64,000 nt of DNA from the NCBI RefSeq assembly GCF_028688855.1, contig NZ_JAQTXI010000012.1:61283-125282 (forward strand), in the 5' to 3' direction. The stretch comes from Neomegalonema sp. (GTDB lineage: Bacteria; Pseudomonadota; Alphaproteobacteria; Rhodobacterales; Rhodobacteraceae). Shown here one piece after another: positions 42,549 through 52,117 of the stretch. Position numbers and translations under genes: made by a program. Each line of letters begins with the position of its first letter. Position 1 is the stretch's first letter. The notes below the pieces were generated by a model, which was not told the DNA's origin, did no database searches, and was given only the letters and a program-made list of their open reading frames with translations.

Positions 42549-42639
42549 GGAGAGGTGCCCGAGTGGCCGAAGGGGCTCCCCTGCTAAGGGAGTAGGCGTC
42601 AAAAGCGCCTCGTGGGTTCGAATCCCATCCTCTCCGCCA
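42549..42639 (+). tRNA. tRNA-Ser (anticodon GCT)
   Basis: 91 bases, a class II tRNA with a long variable arm. Acceptor GGAGAGG pairs with CCTCTCC, discriminator G, and CCA is encoded. The D arm is TGCCCGAGTGGCCGAAGGGGC, the anticodon loop CTGCTAA in the arm CTCCC...GGGAG, and the T arm GTGGGTTCGAATCCCAT. Anticodon GCT reads AGC/AGT serine codons. It is a single gene, not part of a cluster, with no integrase next to it. Confidence 0.97.
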
Positions 42640-42855
42640 TCTTCCTGAAATCGCTGGATGATGAGGCGCGGCGCAGGTCGTCGCCCGTCGTGGATTCCGT
42701 CGGCTCCTCCCGTCTGGCGGGGGATCGCCGGGGGATTCGTCGCAAGAGGGAATCGGAAAAGGCCCCGCGCAGGCCCGCGGCCTCCGACCGCCCCAGATGC
42801 GGAAAGCCGCCCCGTACGAGCGGCCCTCCCGTCTTCGCGCGAGATCAGCGGCGGA

Positions 42856-43278
42856 TCACGGATGGACTCTCGGCGGCCGCGTCGTCAGGCGGCCGTCTGC
42901 GCCGGAGCCCATCTGCTCGACGAGGATCCCGCCCTCCGCTCTGCGCTCGAACTGCATATGGCCGTTCCCGAACGCCGCTTCGCCGTCGCAGACGGCCGTG
43001 AAGGAGGCGACGCCCGAGCCGGGAGCCTCCGCATAACTGGCGAGACGCTCTTCGGCGCAGCCGCCCTTCAGCAGCTCCCGCACCTCCTCGGAGGTGAAGC
43101 CCGCAGGATTGTAGACGCCGGTCAGCGTCGACCCGGAGCTTCGAGCCGTGAAGAAATCCGGGTTCTTGCGCGCGGAGGCGCCGCCGCAGGCGCTCAACAG
43201 CGCGAGAAGACAGAGCGTCAGGCCCGGCGCGGCGAAGGCGCGGGCCGGTCGGCGGCGTCCGGGAGGAGGTGAAGTCAT
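42856..43278 (-). CDS. Hypothetical lipoprotein
   Basis: 140 residues. A signal peptide ends in the lipobox LLSAC (Cys near 31), followed by a mature region of about 110 residues with two more cysteines (GGCAEERL and TAVCDGEA) that could pair. No family recognised. The ATG at 43276-43278 has GGAGAGA upstream; longer upstream starts lack one. The 216 bp between it and the tRNA contain nothing else I can identify. Confidence 0.55.
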   Translation of the reverse strand: MTSPPPGRRRPARAFAAPGLTLCLLALLSACGGASARKNPDFFTARSSGSTLTGVYNPAGFTSEEVRELLKGGCAEERLASYAEAPGSGVASFTAVCDGEAAFGNGHMQFERRAEGGILVEQMGSGADGRLTTRPPRVHP

Positions 43279-43487
43279 GGCGCGTCTCTCCAGAAGCCCG
43301 AAATTCGGGATCAGGCGGAAACGATCTCCGATCCCCCCGTCGGCGTCAAGGCGAGGCGTCGCCGCCCCCCTCCACAAGGACGCGGGAGCCGTCCGGAAAC
43401 CCGTTCCCCGACCGCGCTCCGCGCGCTAAACCCGCCCCGACTCCCCCGACTCCCTCGCGGCTCGACGCCCGGCGACAAGGAAGCGCG

Positions 43488-45314
43488 ATGAATTCCGATC
43501 TGACGATGGTGCTGGCGCTGCTCGGCGCGGCGATCCTCATGTTCGTGCTCGACCGGCCGCGCATGGACGCCGTCGGCCTGCTGATGATCCTCGCCCTCAC
43601 GCTGAGCGGCGTCGTCAGCGCGGAAGAGGCTCTGGCGGGCTTCGGAGACCCCAATGTGGTGCTCATCGCCGTGCTCTTCGTGGTCGGCGAGGGGCTCGCG
43701 CGCACGGGAGTCGCCCAGAAGCTCGGCGACTGGCTCGCCGCCAGGGCCGGACAGAGCGAAGCCCGCCTGATCGTCTTCCTGATGATCGCGGTGGCGGCGG
43801 TGGGCTCGGTGATGAGCTCCACCGGCGTGGTGGCGATCTTCATCCCCATCGCGCTGCGCATCGCCCGACGCACCGGATTCAGCGCCGGAAGGCTCATGAT
43901 GCCGCTCTCGGTGGCGGCGCTCATCTCGGGCATGATGACCCTGGTGGCCACGGCGCCCAATCTCGTGGTCCATGGCGAGCTCGAACGGCGCGGCTTCGAG
44001 GGCTTCCAGTTCTTCAGCTTCGCCCCTTTCGGCCTGCCGATCCTGGTCTGCGCGGTGATCTACATGCTCTTCGCGCGGCGCTTCCTCTCGGCGGAGACGG
44101 TGGTGGCCGACGATCTCGCGCGGCCGCGCTTCGCCACCTGGATCAAGGATTACGCCCTCGCCGGGCGCGATCACCGCCTGAGGCTGCGTCCGGATTCGCC
44201 TCTGGTCGGGCGGACCCTCGACGAACTCGACCTGCGCGGCGCCGACGGCGCCAACATCCTCGCCGTCGAGCGCCGTCAGGGTTTCTCGCGCCGCCTGATC
44301 CAGCCGCACGCCCGCACGACCCTCGCGGCGGAGGACGTGCTCCTGCTCGACCTCTCCGAATCCCCGGCGGAGATCGACGCTCTGACCGCCCGCTACGGGC
44401 TGGAGCATCTGCCGCTCTCGGAGGCCTATTACACCGATTACGCCCAGCGCATCGGCATGGCGGAGCTGATGATCCCCGCCTCCTCCGACCTGATCGGCAA
44501 GACGCTGGTGGAGGCGAAGTTCCGCACCCGTCACGGACTTTCCGTGATCGGGCTCAAGCGGGGCCGCAAGCCCATGGCGGGCGGGGTCGTCCGCACGCCT
44601 CTGGAGCTGGGCGACACGCTGCTGGTCATCGGCTCCTGGCGCGACGTCAGGCGTCTTCAGGGCGAGGCCGGAGACGTCGTCGCGCTGGGCCTGCCGCGCG
44701 AGAGCGAGGACGCCCTCTCGGCGCCCGAAAAGGCGCCCTACGCGCTTCTGGCTCTGGCGACGATGGTGGGCCTGATGGTCTCGGGCCTGACGCCCAACGT
44801 CATGGCGGCGCTGATCGCGGCCCTGCTCATGGGGGCCTTCGGCTGCGTCGATTTCCAGAGCGCCTATCGGGCGATCCACTGGAAGAGCCTCGTGCTGATC
44901 GTGGGGATGCTGCCCTTTTCGCTCGCGCTGCAACGCACCGGCGGCGTGGATCTGGCGGCGGGCGCCCTGCTCGATCTCGCGGGGACGGCCGGGCCGAGGG
45001 CGATCCTCGCGGCCATCTTCCTCGTGACGGCGCTGCTGGGGCTGTTCATCTCGAACACGGCGACCGCGGTGCTCATGGCGCCGGTGGCCCTGAGCGTCGC
45101 GACCGCCCTGGAGGCCTCGCCTCACCCCTTCGCCATGACGGTGGCTCTGGCGGCTTCGGCGGCCTTCGTCACGCCGGTCTCCTCGCCGGTCAACACGCTG
45201 GTGGTCGGGCCGGGACATTACGGATTCATGGATTTCGTGAGGATCGGCGCGCCGCTGGCCCTGCTGGTCATGGTCCTTTGCGTGGCGCTGGTGCCGGTGG
45301 TCCTGCCCTTCTGA
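43488..45314 (+). CDS. SLC13/DASS-type transporter with two RCK_C (TrkA-C) domains
   Basis: 608 residues. Two hydrophobic halves of about five or six TM helices each flank a cytoplasmic insert (about 220-405) containing two RCK_C domains (RLRPDSPLVGRTLDELDLRG near 228, ASSDLIGKTLVEAKFRTRHGLSVIGL near 335). Hairpin motifs of the family are seen: SSTGVVAIFIP in the first half and ISNTATAVLMAPVAL in the second, the Na-binding SNT region. Substrates in this subfamily include sulfate and dicarboxylates; it is not predictable here. The ATG at 43488 has AAGGAA upstream. Confidence 0.88.
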   Translation: MNSDLTMVLALLGAAILMFVLDRPRMDAVGLLMILALTLSGVVSAEEALAGFGDPNVVLIAVLFVVGEGLARTGVAQKLGDWLAARAGQSEARLIVFLMIAVAAVGSVMSSTGVVAIFIPIALRIARRTGFSAGRLMMPLSVAALISGMMTLVATAPNLVVHGELERRGFEGFQFFSFAPFGLPILVCAVIYMLFARRFLSAETVVADDLARPRFATWIKDYALAGRDHRLRLRPDSPLVGRTLDELDLRGADGANILAVERRQGFSRRLIQPHARTTLAAEDVLLLDLSESPAEIDALTARYGLEHLPLSEAYYTDYAQRIGMAELMIPASSDLIGKTLVEAKFRTRHGLSVIGLKRGRKPMAGGVVRTPLELGDTLLVIGSWRDVRRLQGEAGDVVALGLPRESEDALSAPEKAPYALLALATMVGLMVSGLTPNVMAALIAALLMGAFGCVDFQSAYRAIHWKSLVLIVGMLPFSLALQRTGGVDLAAGALLDLAGTAGPRAILAAIFLVTALLGLFISNTATAVLMAPVALSVATALEASPHPFAMTVALAASAAFVTPVSSPVNTLVVGPGHYGFMDFVRIGAPLALLVMVLCVALVPVVLPF

Positions 45315-45327
45315 GGGCGTGAGGAGA

Positions 45328-45353
45328 CGCGGCTCCTCCGGGGAGAAGCCGCG
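45328..45353. terminator. Hairpin between convergent SLC13 and RND genes
   Basis: A 7-bp stem CGCGGCT (45328-45334) / AGCCGCG (45347-45353) lies in the 66-bp space between convergent stop codons. No T tract on either side, so this is only a possible terminator. Confidence 0.4.
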
Positions 45354-45380
45354 CCGCGCAGATTCCGGAGAAGACGCGCC

Positions 45381-48300
45381 TCACTCGGCGGCGCGGGTCC
45401 ATGACGGCGGGGGAGGGGGCCCGTAGACCTCCGCCTCCGTCTCTCCGGAGGGCTCCTGCTCCGGAGGCTCCGGGGCTTCCTTCTGGAGCGGGACGGGGGC
45501 TCCCGGAACGACGGGTCGGCTGAGGGCCGTCGGCGGAGCAGGGGGCGGGGCGGCGGGCGCAGGCGCGCTCGTCGCGGCTCCTGCGGCGGCGAGTCCCGGC
45601 GCGGCCTCCCAGATCAGCGGCCCCTTGAACTCAGCCAGGCGGCGGCGCAGGGCGACTTCCTGCATGTGGGGTCCGCGCGGACCTTCCGTCGCCAGAGCCC
45701 GCGCCCGCGTCCAGACGCGCCCGAGGAAGCGCGGCACATGTCCGCCCCACCAGACCCGCGCCGCCAGAAGCGCGGGCGTCACCACCAGAGTCAGCACGGT
45801 CGCGAAGGCGAGCCCGAAGACCATCGCCGTCGAGAGCTGCACCCACATCAGCGAAGAGGGATCGCCCACCGACAGCGTCTTGGCGCGGAAGTCGAAGGAC
45901 ACCGCGAACATGTTGGGCAGAAGGCCGGTCAGGGTGGTGATGGTGGTCAGGAACACCGGGCGCAGGCGCTGCGACGCCGTCTCCACGATGGCCTCGACGC
46001 GGGGCATCTCCTTTTCGAGCTGCTGATAGGTGTCGATCAGCACGATGTTGTTGCCGACCACCACCCCCGCCAGAGCCACCATGCCCAGCCCCGACATGAT
46101 GATGGAGAAGGGCTGTCCCATGATCATCATCCCGAGCAGCACGCCGCCCACCGAGAAGATCACCGCCGAGAGCACCACCATCGTGTTGTAGAGGCTGTTG
46201 AACTGCGCCAGCAGGATCATGAACATCATGCCCAGCGCGATGCCGAAGGCGCTGATGAGGAAGGTGATGGTGTCGGCCTGCTCCTCCTGGTCGCCGCGGA
46301 AGGCGAAGGACACGCCCGGAGACAGCGGAGAGGAATCGGTCATCCATTGCTGGATCTCGGCGATCTTCTCGTTCGCGTTGACGCCCGGCGCCACGCCCGC
46401 CCGCACCGTGAAGATGCGCTGGCCGTCGCGGCGCGAGACCTCCGAAAGCCGCGGCTCGGGGCTGCGGGTCACGAAGTTCGAGAGCGGTTGAAGCCCCGTC
46501 GCCGTGCGCAGGCGCAGGTCGTCCAGAGTGTCCACGTCGCGGGCGGATTCCGGGAAGCGGGCGCGGATCTCCACCTCCTCGTCGGCGTGCTCGGGCCGGT
46601 AGACGCCGATCAGGGCGCCGCGCGTCACCAGCTGCACCAGCGCCCCCACGCTGGCCACGTCGGCGCCGAAACGCCCCGCCGCCGCGCGATCCACGTCGAG
46701 GCGCCAGACCACGCCCGGAAGCGGCAGCGTGTCGTCCACCTCCTGAAGCCCGCTCACCTCGTTTTCGAGATGCTCGCGCACCCGGCGGGCGCTGGCCATC
46801 ATGTCGTCGAGGTTCTGGCCCGAGATCTCGATCTGAACCGGCTTGCCCTGGGAGGGGCCGCCCTCCTGGGCCGTCACCTCGACGCGCAGGCCGGGCATGT
46901 CGGCGGTGCGCTGGCGGATCTCGTCGAGCACCTGATTGCCGGTGCGCCGACCCTCCCATTTCTCTTCGGCGGGGCGCATCTCGACCTGAATGGTGCCGAT
47001 GGCGTCCGCCGGAGTCGAGCCGCCGAAGCCGCTCCCCCCGCCGCCGCCGCCCACGCTGGTGAAGATCGACTGGATCTCGCGGAAGCCCTGCACCCGCGCC
47101 TCGACGCGGCGGACGAGGGCGTCCTTCTCCTCCAGCGAGAGGTTGCCGCGCGCCAGAACATGGACCATCGCCATTTCGGCGTCGGTCTCGACGAAGAACT
47201 CCATGCCGTAGTTGTTCTCGCCGAAATGCTGGATGATCGAGATCAGCGAGAAGACCGCCGCCCCGATCACCACCAGAGGCATCACCGGATTCCCCGCGAT
47301 CAGCCAGGTGAACCAGGCGAAGAGGCTGCGGCGCTCTCTGGGGGCCTCCAGGGGCGGGGCGTCGTCCTTGCGGCGGCGCAGGCCCCCGAGCAGCGCGCTC
47401 AGCAGCAGCGCGGAGAAGAAGGCGCACACCGCGAAGCCGATCCCCAGCGCGATCGCCGCCTGAAGGCTCGCGGCCGAGCCGAGCCGCAGGAAGAGCGCGC
47501 CGGAGGCCGCCAGAAGCGCCGCGCTCAGCATGGCCGCCCCGACGAGCGTGAAGCGCCCCACCAGCCAGCGCCCGAAGCGCGAGACGGCCCGCGTGGCCTT
47601 CTGCATGTTCGCGCCGATCACCGGGATGTAGATCATCGCCACGACCAGCGAGGCGGCCAGCACGAAGAACACCGTCAGGGGCAGATAGCCCATGAACTGC
47701 CCCGCGATGCCCGGCCAGAACAGCAGCGGCATGAAGGCGCAGAGCGTCGTGGCGGTGGAGGAGATCACCGGCCAGACCATGCGGTGGGCGGCCTCGCGGA
47801 AGGCTTCGACGGGCTCGGCGCCCTTGGCCATCTCGAGGTCGGCGTATTCGGCGACGATGGTCGCGCCGTCCACCACCAGCCCCACCGACAGCAGGAGGCC
47901 GAACATCACCATGCTGTTCACCTCCATCCCCAGAGCCGACATGAAGGCGAAGGTCAGGAAGAAGGAGATCGGAATCGACAGACCCACCAGCACCGCCGGA
48001 TTGAAGCCCATCGAGGCCACCATGGTGACGATCACCAGGAACACCGCCACCAGCACCGTGCCTTCGAGCTGATAGACCATGATCTGGATCTGGGCGCCCT
48101 GATCCTGCGAGAATTCGGCGCGCACGGTCTGCCTGAGCGCCGGAGGCCAGGCGGCGGTCGCCTTGTCGACGGCGGCGCGCACGGCCTTCACGGTGTCGAT
48201 GATGTTCTCGCCGGGGCGCTTCTTGATCTGGAGGCTGACCGAGGATTCGCCGTTGTAGCGGGCGAGGGTCGAGCGGTCCTGGAAGCCGCTGCGCAGCTCG

Positions 48301-49073
48301 GCCACCTCGCCGAGCGTCACCACCCGGTCGCCGTTGACCTTGATCGGCAGGCCGTAGACGTCCTGGGGGGTCTCGAAGGCGCCGGGCAGCTTCACCGAAA
48401 AGGAGCCGCTCGGGGCCTCGATGGCGCCCGCCGCCACGATCTGGTTGTTGTTGTTGACGATGTTCAGAAGCTCGTAGGCCGTGATGTTGTAGGCTTCGAG
48501 CTTCACCGGATCGATCAGCACCTCCAGCATCTCGTCGCGCTTGCCGACCACCGTCGCCTCCAGGACCTGGGGCACGGCCTCGACCACGTCCTGAAGCTCG
48601 GAGGCGATGCGGAAGAGCGCGCGCTCCGGGGCGTCGCCGAAGAGCGAGAGCACCAGAACCGGGAAGTCGCTGAAGTTCACCTCGGAGACGGTGGGCTCCT
48701 TGGCGCCTTCGGGGAAGCTCGCCTTGGCCTTGTTGACCTCCTCGCGCACGTCGGCGAGGACGGTCTTCATGTCGAGCCCGATCTCGAATTCGAGCACCAC
48801 GTTGGCGTAGCCCTCGGCGGCGGTCGAGTTGAGCTTGCTCAGGCCCTGCATCGAGCGGAGCTTGGTCTCCAGCGGCCGCACGAGCAGCCGCTCCGCGTCC
48901 AGCGCCGTCACGCCCGGATAGGGAATGGAGACGTAGACGATGGGAATCTCGATGTTCGGATTGCCCTCCTTGGGCAGGGAGAAATAGGAGACCACGCCCA
49001 CGATGGTGCTCAGCAGGATCACCACCGCCATCATGCGCGCCCGATCCAGGGCGGCGTCGATGAGCGCCTTCAT
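45381..49073 (-). CDS. RND family efflux permease with extra TM pair
   Basis: 1230 residues, against about 1040 for AcrB-type pumps. The family layout is clear: TM1 at about 12-30, a porter domain, TM2-6 (about 340-480), a second porter domain and TM7-12 (to about 1130). The proton-relay segment in TM4 reads GLVVDGATIVAEY, with one Asp in place of the AcrB Asp-Asp pair. The increase in length has two sources: an insert at about 505-560 holding two more hydrophobic helices (FTLVGAAMLSAALLAASGAL and LGIGFAVCAFFSALLLSALL), and a Pro/Ala-rich cytoplasmic tail of about 90 residues. The substrate is unknown. It overlaps the adaptor gene by 4 bp. Confidence 0.92.
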   Translation of the reverse strand: MKALIDAALDRARMMAVVILLSTIVGVVSYFSLPKEGNPNIEIPIVYVSIPYPGVTALDAERLLVRPLETKLRSMQGLSKLNSTAAEGYANVVLEFEIGLDMKTVLADVREEVNKAKASFPEGAKEPTVSEVNFSDFPVLVLSLFGDAPERALFRIASELQDVVEAVPQVLEATVVGKRDEMLEVLIDPVKLEAYNITAYELLNIVNNNNQIVAAGAIEAPSGSFSVKLPGAFETPQDVYGLPIKVNGDRVVTLGEVAELRSGFQDRSTLARYNGESSVSLQIKKRPGENIIDTVKAVRAAVDKATAAWPPALRQTVRAEFSQDQGAQIQIMVYQLEGTVLVAVFLVIVTMVASMGFNPAVLVGLSIPISFFLTFAFMSALGMEVNSMVMFGLLLSVGLVVDGATIVAEYADLEMAKGAEPVEAFREAAHRMVWPVISSTATTLCAFMPLLFWPGIAGQFMGYLPLTVFFVLAASLVVAMIYIPVIGANMQKATRAVSRFGRWLVGRFTLVGAAMLSAALLAASGALFLRLGSAASLQAAIALGIGFAVCAFFSALLLSALLGGLRRRKDDAPPLEAPRERRSLFAWFTWLIAGNPVMPLVVIGAAVFSLISIIQHFGENNYGMEFFVETDAEMAMVHVLARGNLSLEEKDALVRRVEARVQGFREIQSIFTSVGGGGGGSGFGGSTPADAIGTIQVEMRPAEEKWEGRRTGNQVLDEIRQRTADMPGLRVEVTAQEGGPSQGKPVQIEISGQNLDDMMASARRVREHLENEVSGLQEVDDTLPLPGVVWRLDVDRAAAGRFGADVASVGALVQLVTRGALIGVYRPEHADEEVEIRARFPESARDVDTLDDLRLRTATGLQPLSNFVTRSPEPRLSEVSRRDGQRIFTVRAGVAPGVNANEKIAEIQQWMTDSSPLSPGVSFAFRGDQEEQADTITFLISAFGIALGMMFMILLAQFNSLYNTMVVLSAVIFSVGGVLLGMMIMGQPFSIIMSGLGMVALAGVVVGNNIVLIDTYQQLEKEMPRVEAIVETASQRLRPVFLTTITTLTGLLPNMFAVSFDFRAKTLSVGDPSSLMWVQLSTAMVFGLAFATVLTLVVTPALLAARVWWGGHVPRFLGRVWTRARALATEGPRGPHMQEVALRRRLAEFKGPLIWEAAPGLAAAGAATSAPAPAAPPPAPPTALSRPVVPGAPVPLQKEAPEPPEQEPSGETEAEVYGPPPPPSWTRAAE

Positions 49074-50542
49074 CTGGAAGCTCCTCCGGCGACGGCCTCA
49101 AGGTCGATTCCCTGGGCTCTGGCCTCCTCGGGCGTGACGGCGGTCACCGGCGCGCCCGAACTGATGAAATTCTGACCCACCGTGATCACCTGCGGAGAAG
49201 CGGGCAGCCCCTCCACCCAGACGCCTTCGGCGTTGTCGCGCAGGATGGTCACGGGCGTGAAGCGCGCCGCGCCCTCCCGGACGATCATCACGCCGATCCT
49301 GCCCGCCGAATCCAGAGTGAGCGCCGATTGCGGCAGCTTGAAGCCGCTCGCCGCCCCGAGCGGAATCGAGATCTCGGCGGTCAGGCCGTCGCGGACGCTG
49401 AAATCGGGATTGGGGAATTCGGCGGCCACCTCGAAGGTGCGGGTGGCGGCGTCGGCGGCGCCCGCCACGTAGCGGATCACGCCCTCGACGCGCCTGCCCC
49501 CCGCCAGCACGATGCTCGCCTTCGCGCCCACCCGCAGCGAAGACACCTCGCCTTCGCGCACGAAGCCCACCGCGCGGATCGGATTCAGATCCACGAGAGT
49601 CGCGCAGAGCCCCCCCGCGCTCAGGATGGAGCCCTGTTCGGCGGGCGCCTGGTCCACCAGACCCGCCGAAGGCGCGCGCAGATCGAGGCGGCCCATCTCC
49701 TCGTCGATCTGGCGCAGGGCGGCGCGGGCGGATTCCACCCCCGCCTGACTCTCCAGCACGCGGTTGCGCGCCGCGAAGCCGCGTTGCGCGAGCTGGTTCA
49801 TGCTGTCGAAGCTCGCCTGGGCCTGGCGCAGATTGGCTTCGGCCTGGATCCGCCGCGCGGGACGGTCGCCCGGCTCGATGCGGCAGACGAGGTCTCCGGC
49901 GGCGACCCTCTGGCCCTGACGCACCGGCGAGGCGGTCACGCGGCCCGAGGTCTCGGCGCGCAGCTCGATGCGGCGGAGGGCCTCGGTGCGGCCGGTCAGC
50001 GCGACCGAGCGCGCCACCTGCTCGGCCTTGGGCGAGATCGCCACCACGGGCGTCGGGCCGCGCGGCGCGTTCTGATGGGTCGCGCCCGCGAGGGTCTCCA
50101 GACCGGCGGCGCGCGCGAGGGCGGCCACCTCGGGATTCACGGCGGCCATGGCGGCGGCGGCGCTCTGGATGCGGTCGAGGGTGGCGGCGGTTTCCTCGGC
50201 GGCCTTGCGGGCGGCTCCGGCGGCCGCGGCCAGAGCGGCGAGATTGGCCGGCGTGGGCTCCGACCGCACCGCGGCCCGCGCGAGGGCCAGGCCTTCTTCG
50301 GCGGCCTTCGAGGCCGCTTCGGCCTTGAGCAGGGCCTCGGAGGCGGCGCGCGAGATGGTTTCGGCGGAAAGCTCGGCGCCGGCCTGGCGGTTGGCGACGC
50401 GTTCGGCCTTGGACTCGGCGGCGTAGTCTCCGGCTTCCCGGACGACTTCGGCCATGCGTCCGGGCTGGCCGTCGGTGGCCCACCAGACGGCGAGGAAGCT
50501 GATGACCGCCGCCAGGGCGATCTTGATGAGTTGGGCGAACAT
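49070..50542 (-). CDS. RND efflux periplasmic adaptor (HlyD/MFP family)
   Basis: 490 residues. An N-terminal TM anchor (KIALAAVISFLAVWWA, about 6-21) replaces a lipid anchor. Residues about 30-160 are an unusual Ala-rich helical region before the typical core. The core has a barrel-sandwich hybrid (LTGRTEALRRIELRAETSGRV), an alpha hairpin with AEANLRQAQASFDSMNQLAQRG, and a beta barrel with AVGFVREGEVSSLRVGA. Adaptor of the pump encoded by the overlapping next gene. No outer-membrane TolC gene is nearby, so that component would be encoded elsewhere. Confidence 0.92.
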   Translation of the reverse strand: MFAQLIKIALAAVISFLAVWWATDGQPGRMAEVVREAGDYAAESKAERVANRQAGAELSAETISRAASEALLKAEAASKAAEEGLALARAAVRSEPTPANLAALAAAAGAARKAAEETAATLDRIQSAAAAMAAVNPEVAALARAAGLETLAGATHQNAPRGPTPVVAISPKAEQVARSVALTGRTEALRRIELRAETSGRVTASPVRQGQRVAAGDLVCRIEPGDRPARRIQAEANLRQAQASFDSMNQLAQRGFAARNRVLESQAGVESARAALRQIDEEMGRLDLRAPSAGLVDQAPAEQGSILSAGGLCATLVDLNPIRAVGFVREGEVSSLRVGAKASIVLAGGRRVEGVIRYVAGAADAATRTFEVAAEFPNPDFSVRDGLTAEISIPLGAASGFKLPQSALTLDSAGRIGVMIVREGAARFTPVTILRDNAEGVWVEGLPASPQVITVGQNFISSGAPVTAVTPEEARAQGIDLEAVAGGASR

Positions 50543-50989
50543 GAAGCCTCCGCGTTCGCAGCCGTCGTTCAGGGCGTCCAGAGATCGGGCGAGGCGGGGT
50601 CGGCAAGGGCCGGATCGCCGCAGGCTGAAGCGCGATGACGCGAGGCTCGCGGACGAAAATCGCCACGCCTCCTCGTCGGGAAGATTTCGACGCTATATAG
50701 AGGCCGGAAAGTTCATGTGAAGCGCGCGACAGCGGAGATTTCCGCCGGAATCGCGTTTTGTTTCCATGGGGCCACATCCCTCCGGAGGCGGCCTTTCGCG
50801 GGCTCCGGCGGTTTTTCAGACGCCTCGGCGGCCAAACTGGACCAGAGCGGAGAATCCGGCGGATTTCCGTCCCTTCCCGCGATTCCGGATGGGGTCGGGC
50901 GCAATCCCGCGACAGGCCCACGACAGGCTCTCGACGGGGAGGGCCGTCCGGGCGCCCCCGGATCCGGGAGCGCCTCGGGTCTGGGGGCC
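50543..50989. other. Intergenic region upstream of RND operon
   Basis: 447 bp between the hisC stop and the adaptor start. It contains the RND promoter (50694-50721) and a leader of about 140 nt. Open frames exist on both strands, including 50713-50904 on minus, but none has a ribosome site or a recognisable protein, so I see no gene here. Confidence 0.5.
50694..50721 (-). promoter_or_regulatory. Promoter of RND efflux operon
   Basis: On the minus strand TTCACA (50716-50721) is followed after 16 bp by TATATA (50694-50699), the most AT-rich hexamer of the interval. The predicted start is about 145 bp upstream of the adaptor gene. No TetR-like gene is adjacent. Confidence 0.5.
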
Positions 50990-52117
50990 TCAGTCCTGCG
51001 CGGCGGCCTTCAGGGCTTCGGGCAGGGCCTCGGCGAAGAGGGCCATCTCCGCGGGCGCGCCCGCGCTGACCCGGATGCAGCGGTCGAGCCCCGGAGCGCC
51101 CGGCTTGCGGATGAACAGATCCCGCGCCGCCAGCTCCTCCAGAACCCGCTTCGCATAGACGCCGTCGCGGCCGCAATCCATGGTGACGAAATTCGTCGCC
51201 GAGGGCAGGGGCGTCAGACCATTGGCGCGGGCGATGCGGGTCAGCTCCTCGCGGGCCGCCACCGAGGCCGCGATGGTCGCCTGAAGATGGGCCTCGTCCT
51301 CCAGAGCCGCCAGAGCCGCGATCTGCCCGAGGCGGTTCACCCCGAAATGATTGCGGATGCGGTCGAATCCCGCGCAGATCGCCTCATGGGCCAGCACGTA
51401 GCCCACCCGCATCCCCGCCAGGCCATAGGCCTTGGAGAAGGTCCGCAGGCGCAGGAGATTCGTCCGCGAGACGTCGAGCGGCGGCAGGGCTTCGGGCGGG
51501 GCGAATTCGGCGTAGGCTTCGTCCAGCACGAGGACGCAGTCCGGCGGCAGAGCCTCGGTCATCGCCTGGATCTCGGCGCCCGTGATCCAGCCGCCCATCG
51601 GATTGTCCGGATTGGCGAGGTAGAGGATCTTGGCGCCAGTCCTCCGCGCCGCCGCGCTCATCGCCTGCGGATCCACGCGGTCCTGAAGATAGGGGACATG
51701 CACGGCTTCTCCGCCATGGCCCCGGATGTGGTAGCCCATCGTCGGATAGGAGCCCTGAGGCAGGACCACCCGATCCCCCTGGCCGACGAAGAGCCTCAGC
51801 ACATGCCCGAGCAGCCCGTCGATTCCCTCGCCCACCGAAACCTGACGCGGCCGGACTCCGAACCGCGCCGCAAGGGCCGAACGCAGATCCCAGAATTCGG
51901 GATCGCCATAGAGCCGCGCCTCTCCGGCGGCGGACTTCAGCGCCTCGACCACGCGGGGCGAGGGCGGAAAGCGCGATTCGTTGGCGCCGATCCGCGCGCG
52001 GAAGGGCCTGCCGCCGCGCGCGCGCTGCAGGGCCTCCATCGGCACGAAGGGAACCTCGGCCGGAAGGCCCGCCATGAAGGGCGTGAAGGGCGGAGCGGAA
52101 TCGGCGTCGCCGGTCAT
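50990..52117 (-). CDS. hisC: Histidinol-phosphate aminotransferase-like PLP enzyme
   Basis: 375 residues, PLP fold-type I (class II aminotransferase). Motifs include IGANESRFPPSP near 45, LYLANPDNPMGG near 170, VLDEAYAEFAP, and the PLP lysine in RTFSKAYGLAGMRVGY near 228. HisC converts imidazole-acetol phosphate to histidinol phosphate; many alphaproteobacterial HisC-like enzymes also act on aromatic amino acids, so a broad-specificity or aromatic aminotransferase is the alternative. The start overlaps the DUF1993 gene by 4 bp. Confidence 0.85.
   Translation of the reverse strand: MTGDADSAPPFTPFMAGLPAEVPFVPMEALQRARGGRPFRARIGANESRFPPSPRVVEALKSAAGEARLYGDPEFWDLRSALAARFGVRPRQVSVGEGIDGLLGHVLRLFVGQGDRVVLPQGSYPTMGYHIRGHGGEAVHVPYLQDRVDPQAMSAAARRTGAKILYLANPDNPMGGWITGAEIQAMTEALPPDCVLVLDEAYAEFAPPEALPPLDVSRTNLLRLRTFSKAYGLAGMRVGYVLAHEAICAGFDRIRNHFGVNRLGQIAALAALEDEAHLQATIAASVAAREELTRIARANGLTPLPSATNFVTMDCGRDGVYAKRVLEELAARDLFIRKPGAPGLDRCIRVSAGAPAEMALFAEALPEALKAAAQD

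Noticed and set aside
42549..42855. tRNA-Ser as a possible integration site with an island downstream
   Set aside because: No integrase, no direct repeat of the tRNA 3' end and no change in base composition in the following genes.
45631..49175. Two near-4-kb open frames opposite or out of frame with the RND permease gene
   Set aside because: Histidine/arginine- or arginine/glycine-rich shadows; the RND frame has all family motifs.
50722..50989. Small open frames in the gap upstream of the RND operon
   Set aside because: No ribosome site, no conserved motif; better explained as intergenic DNA.
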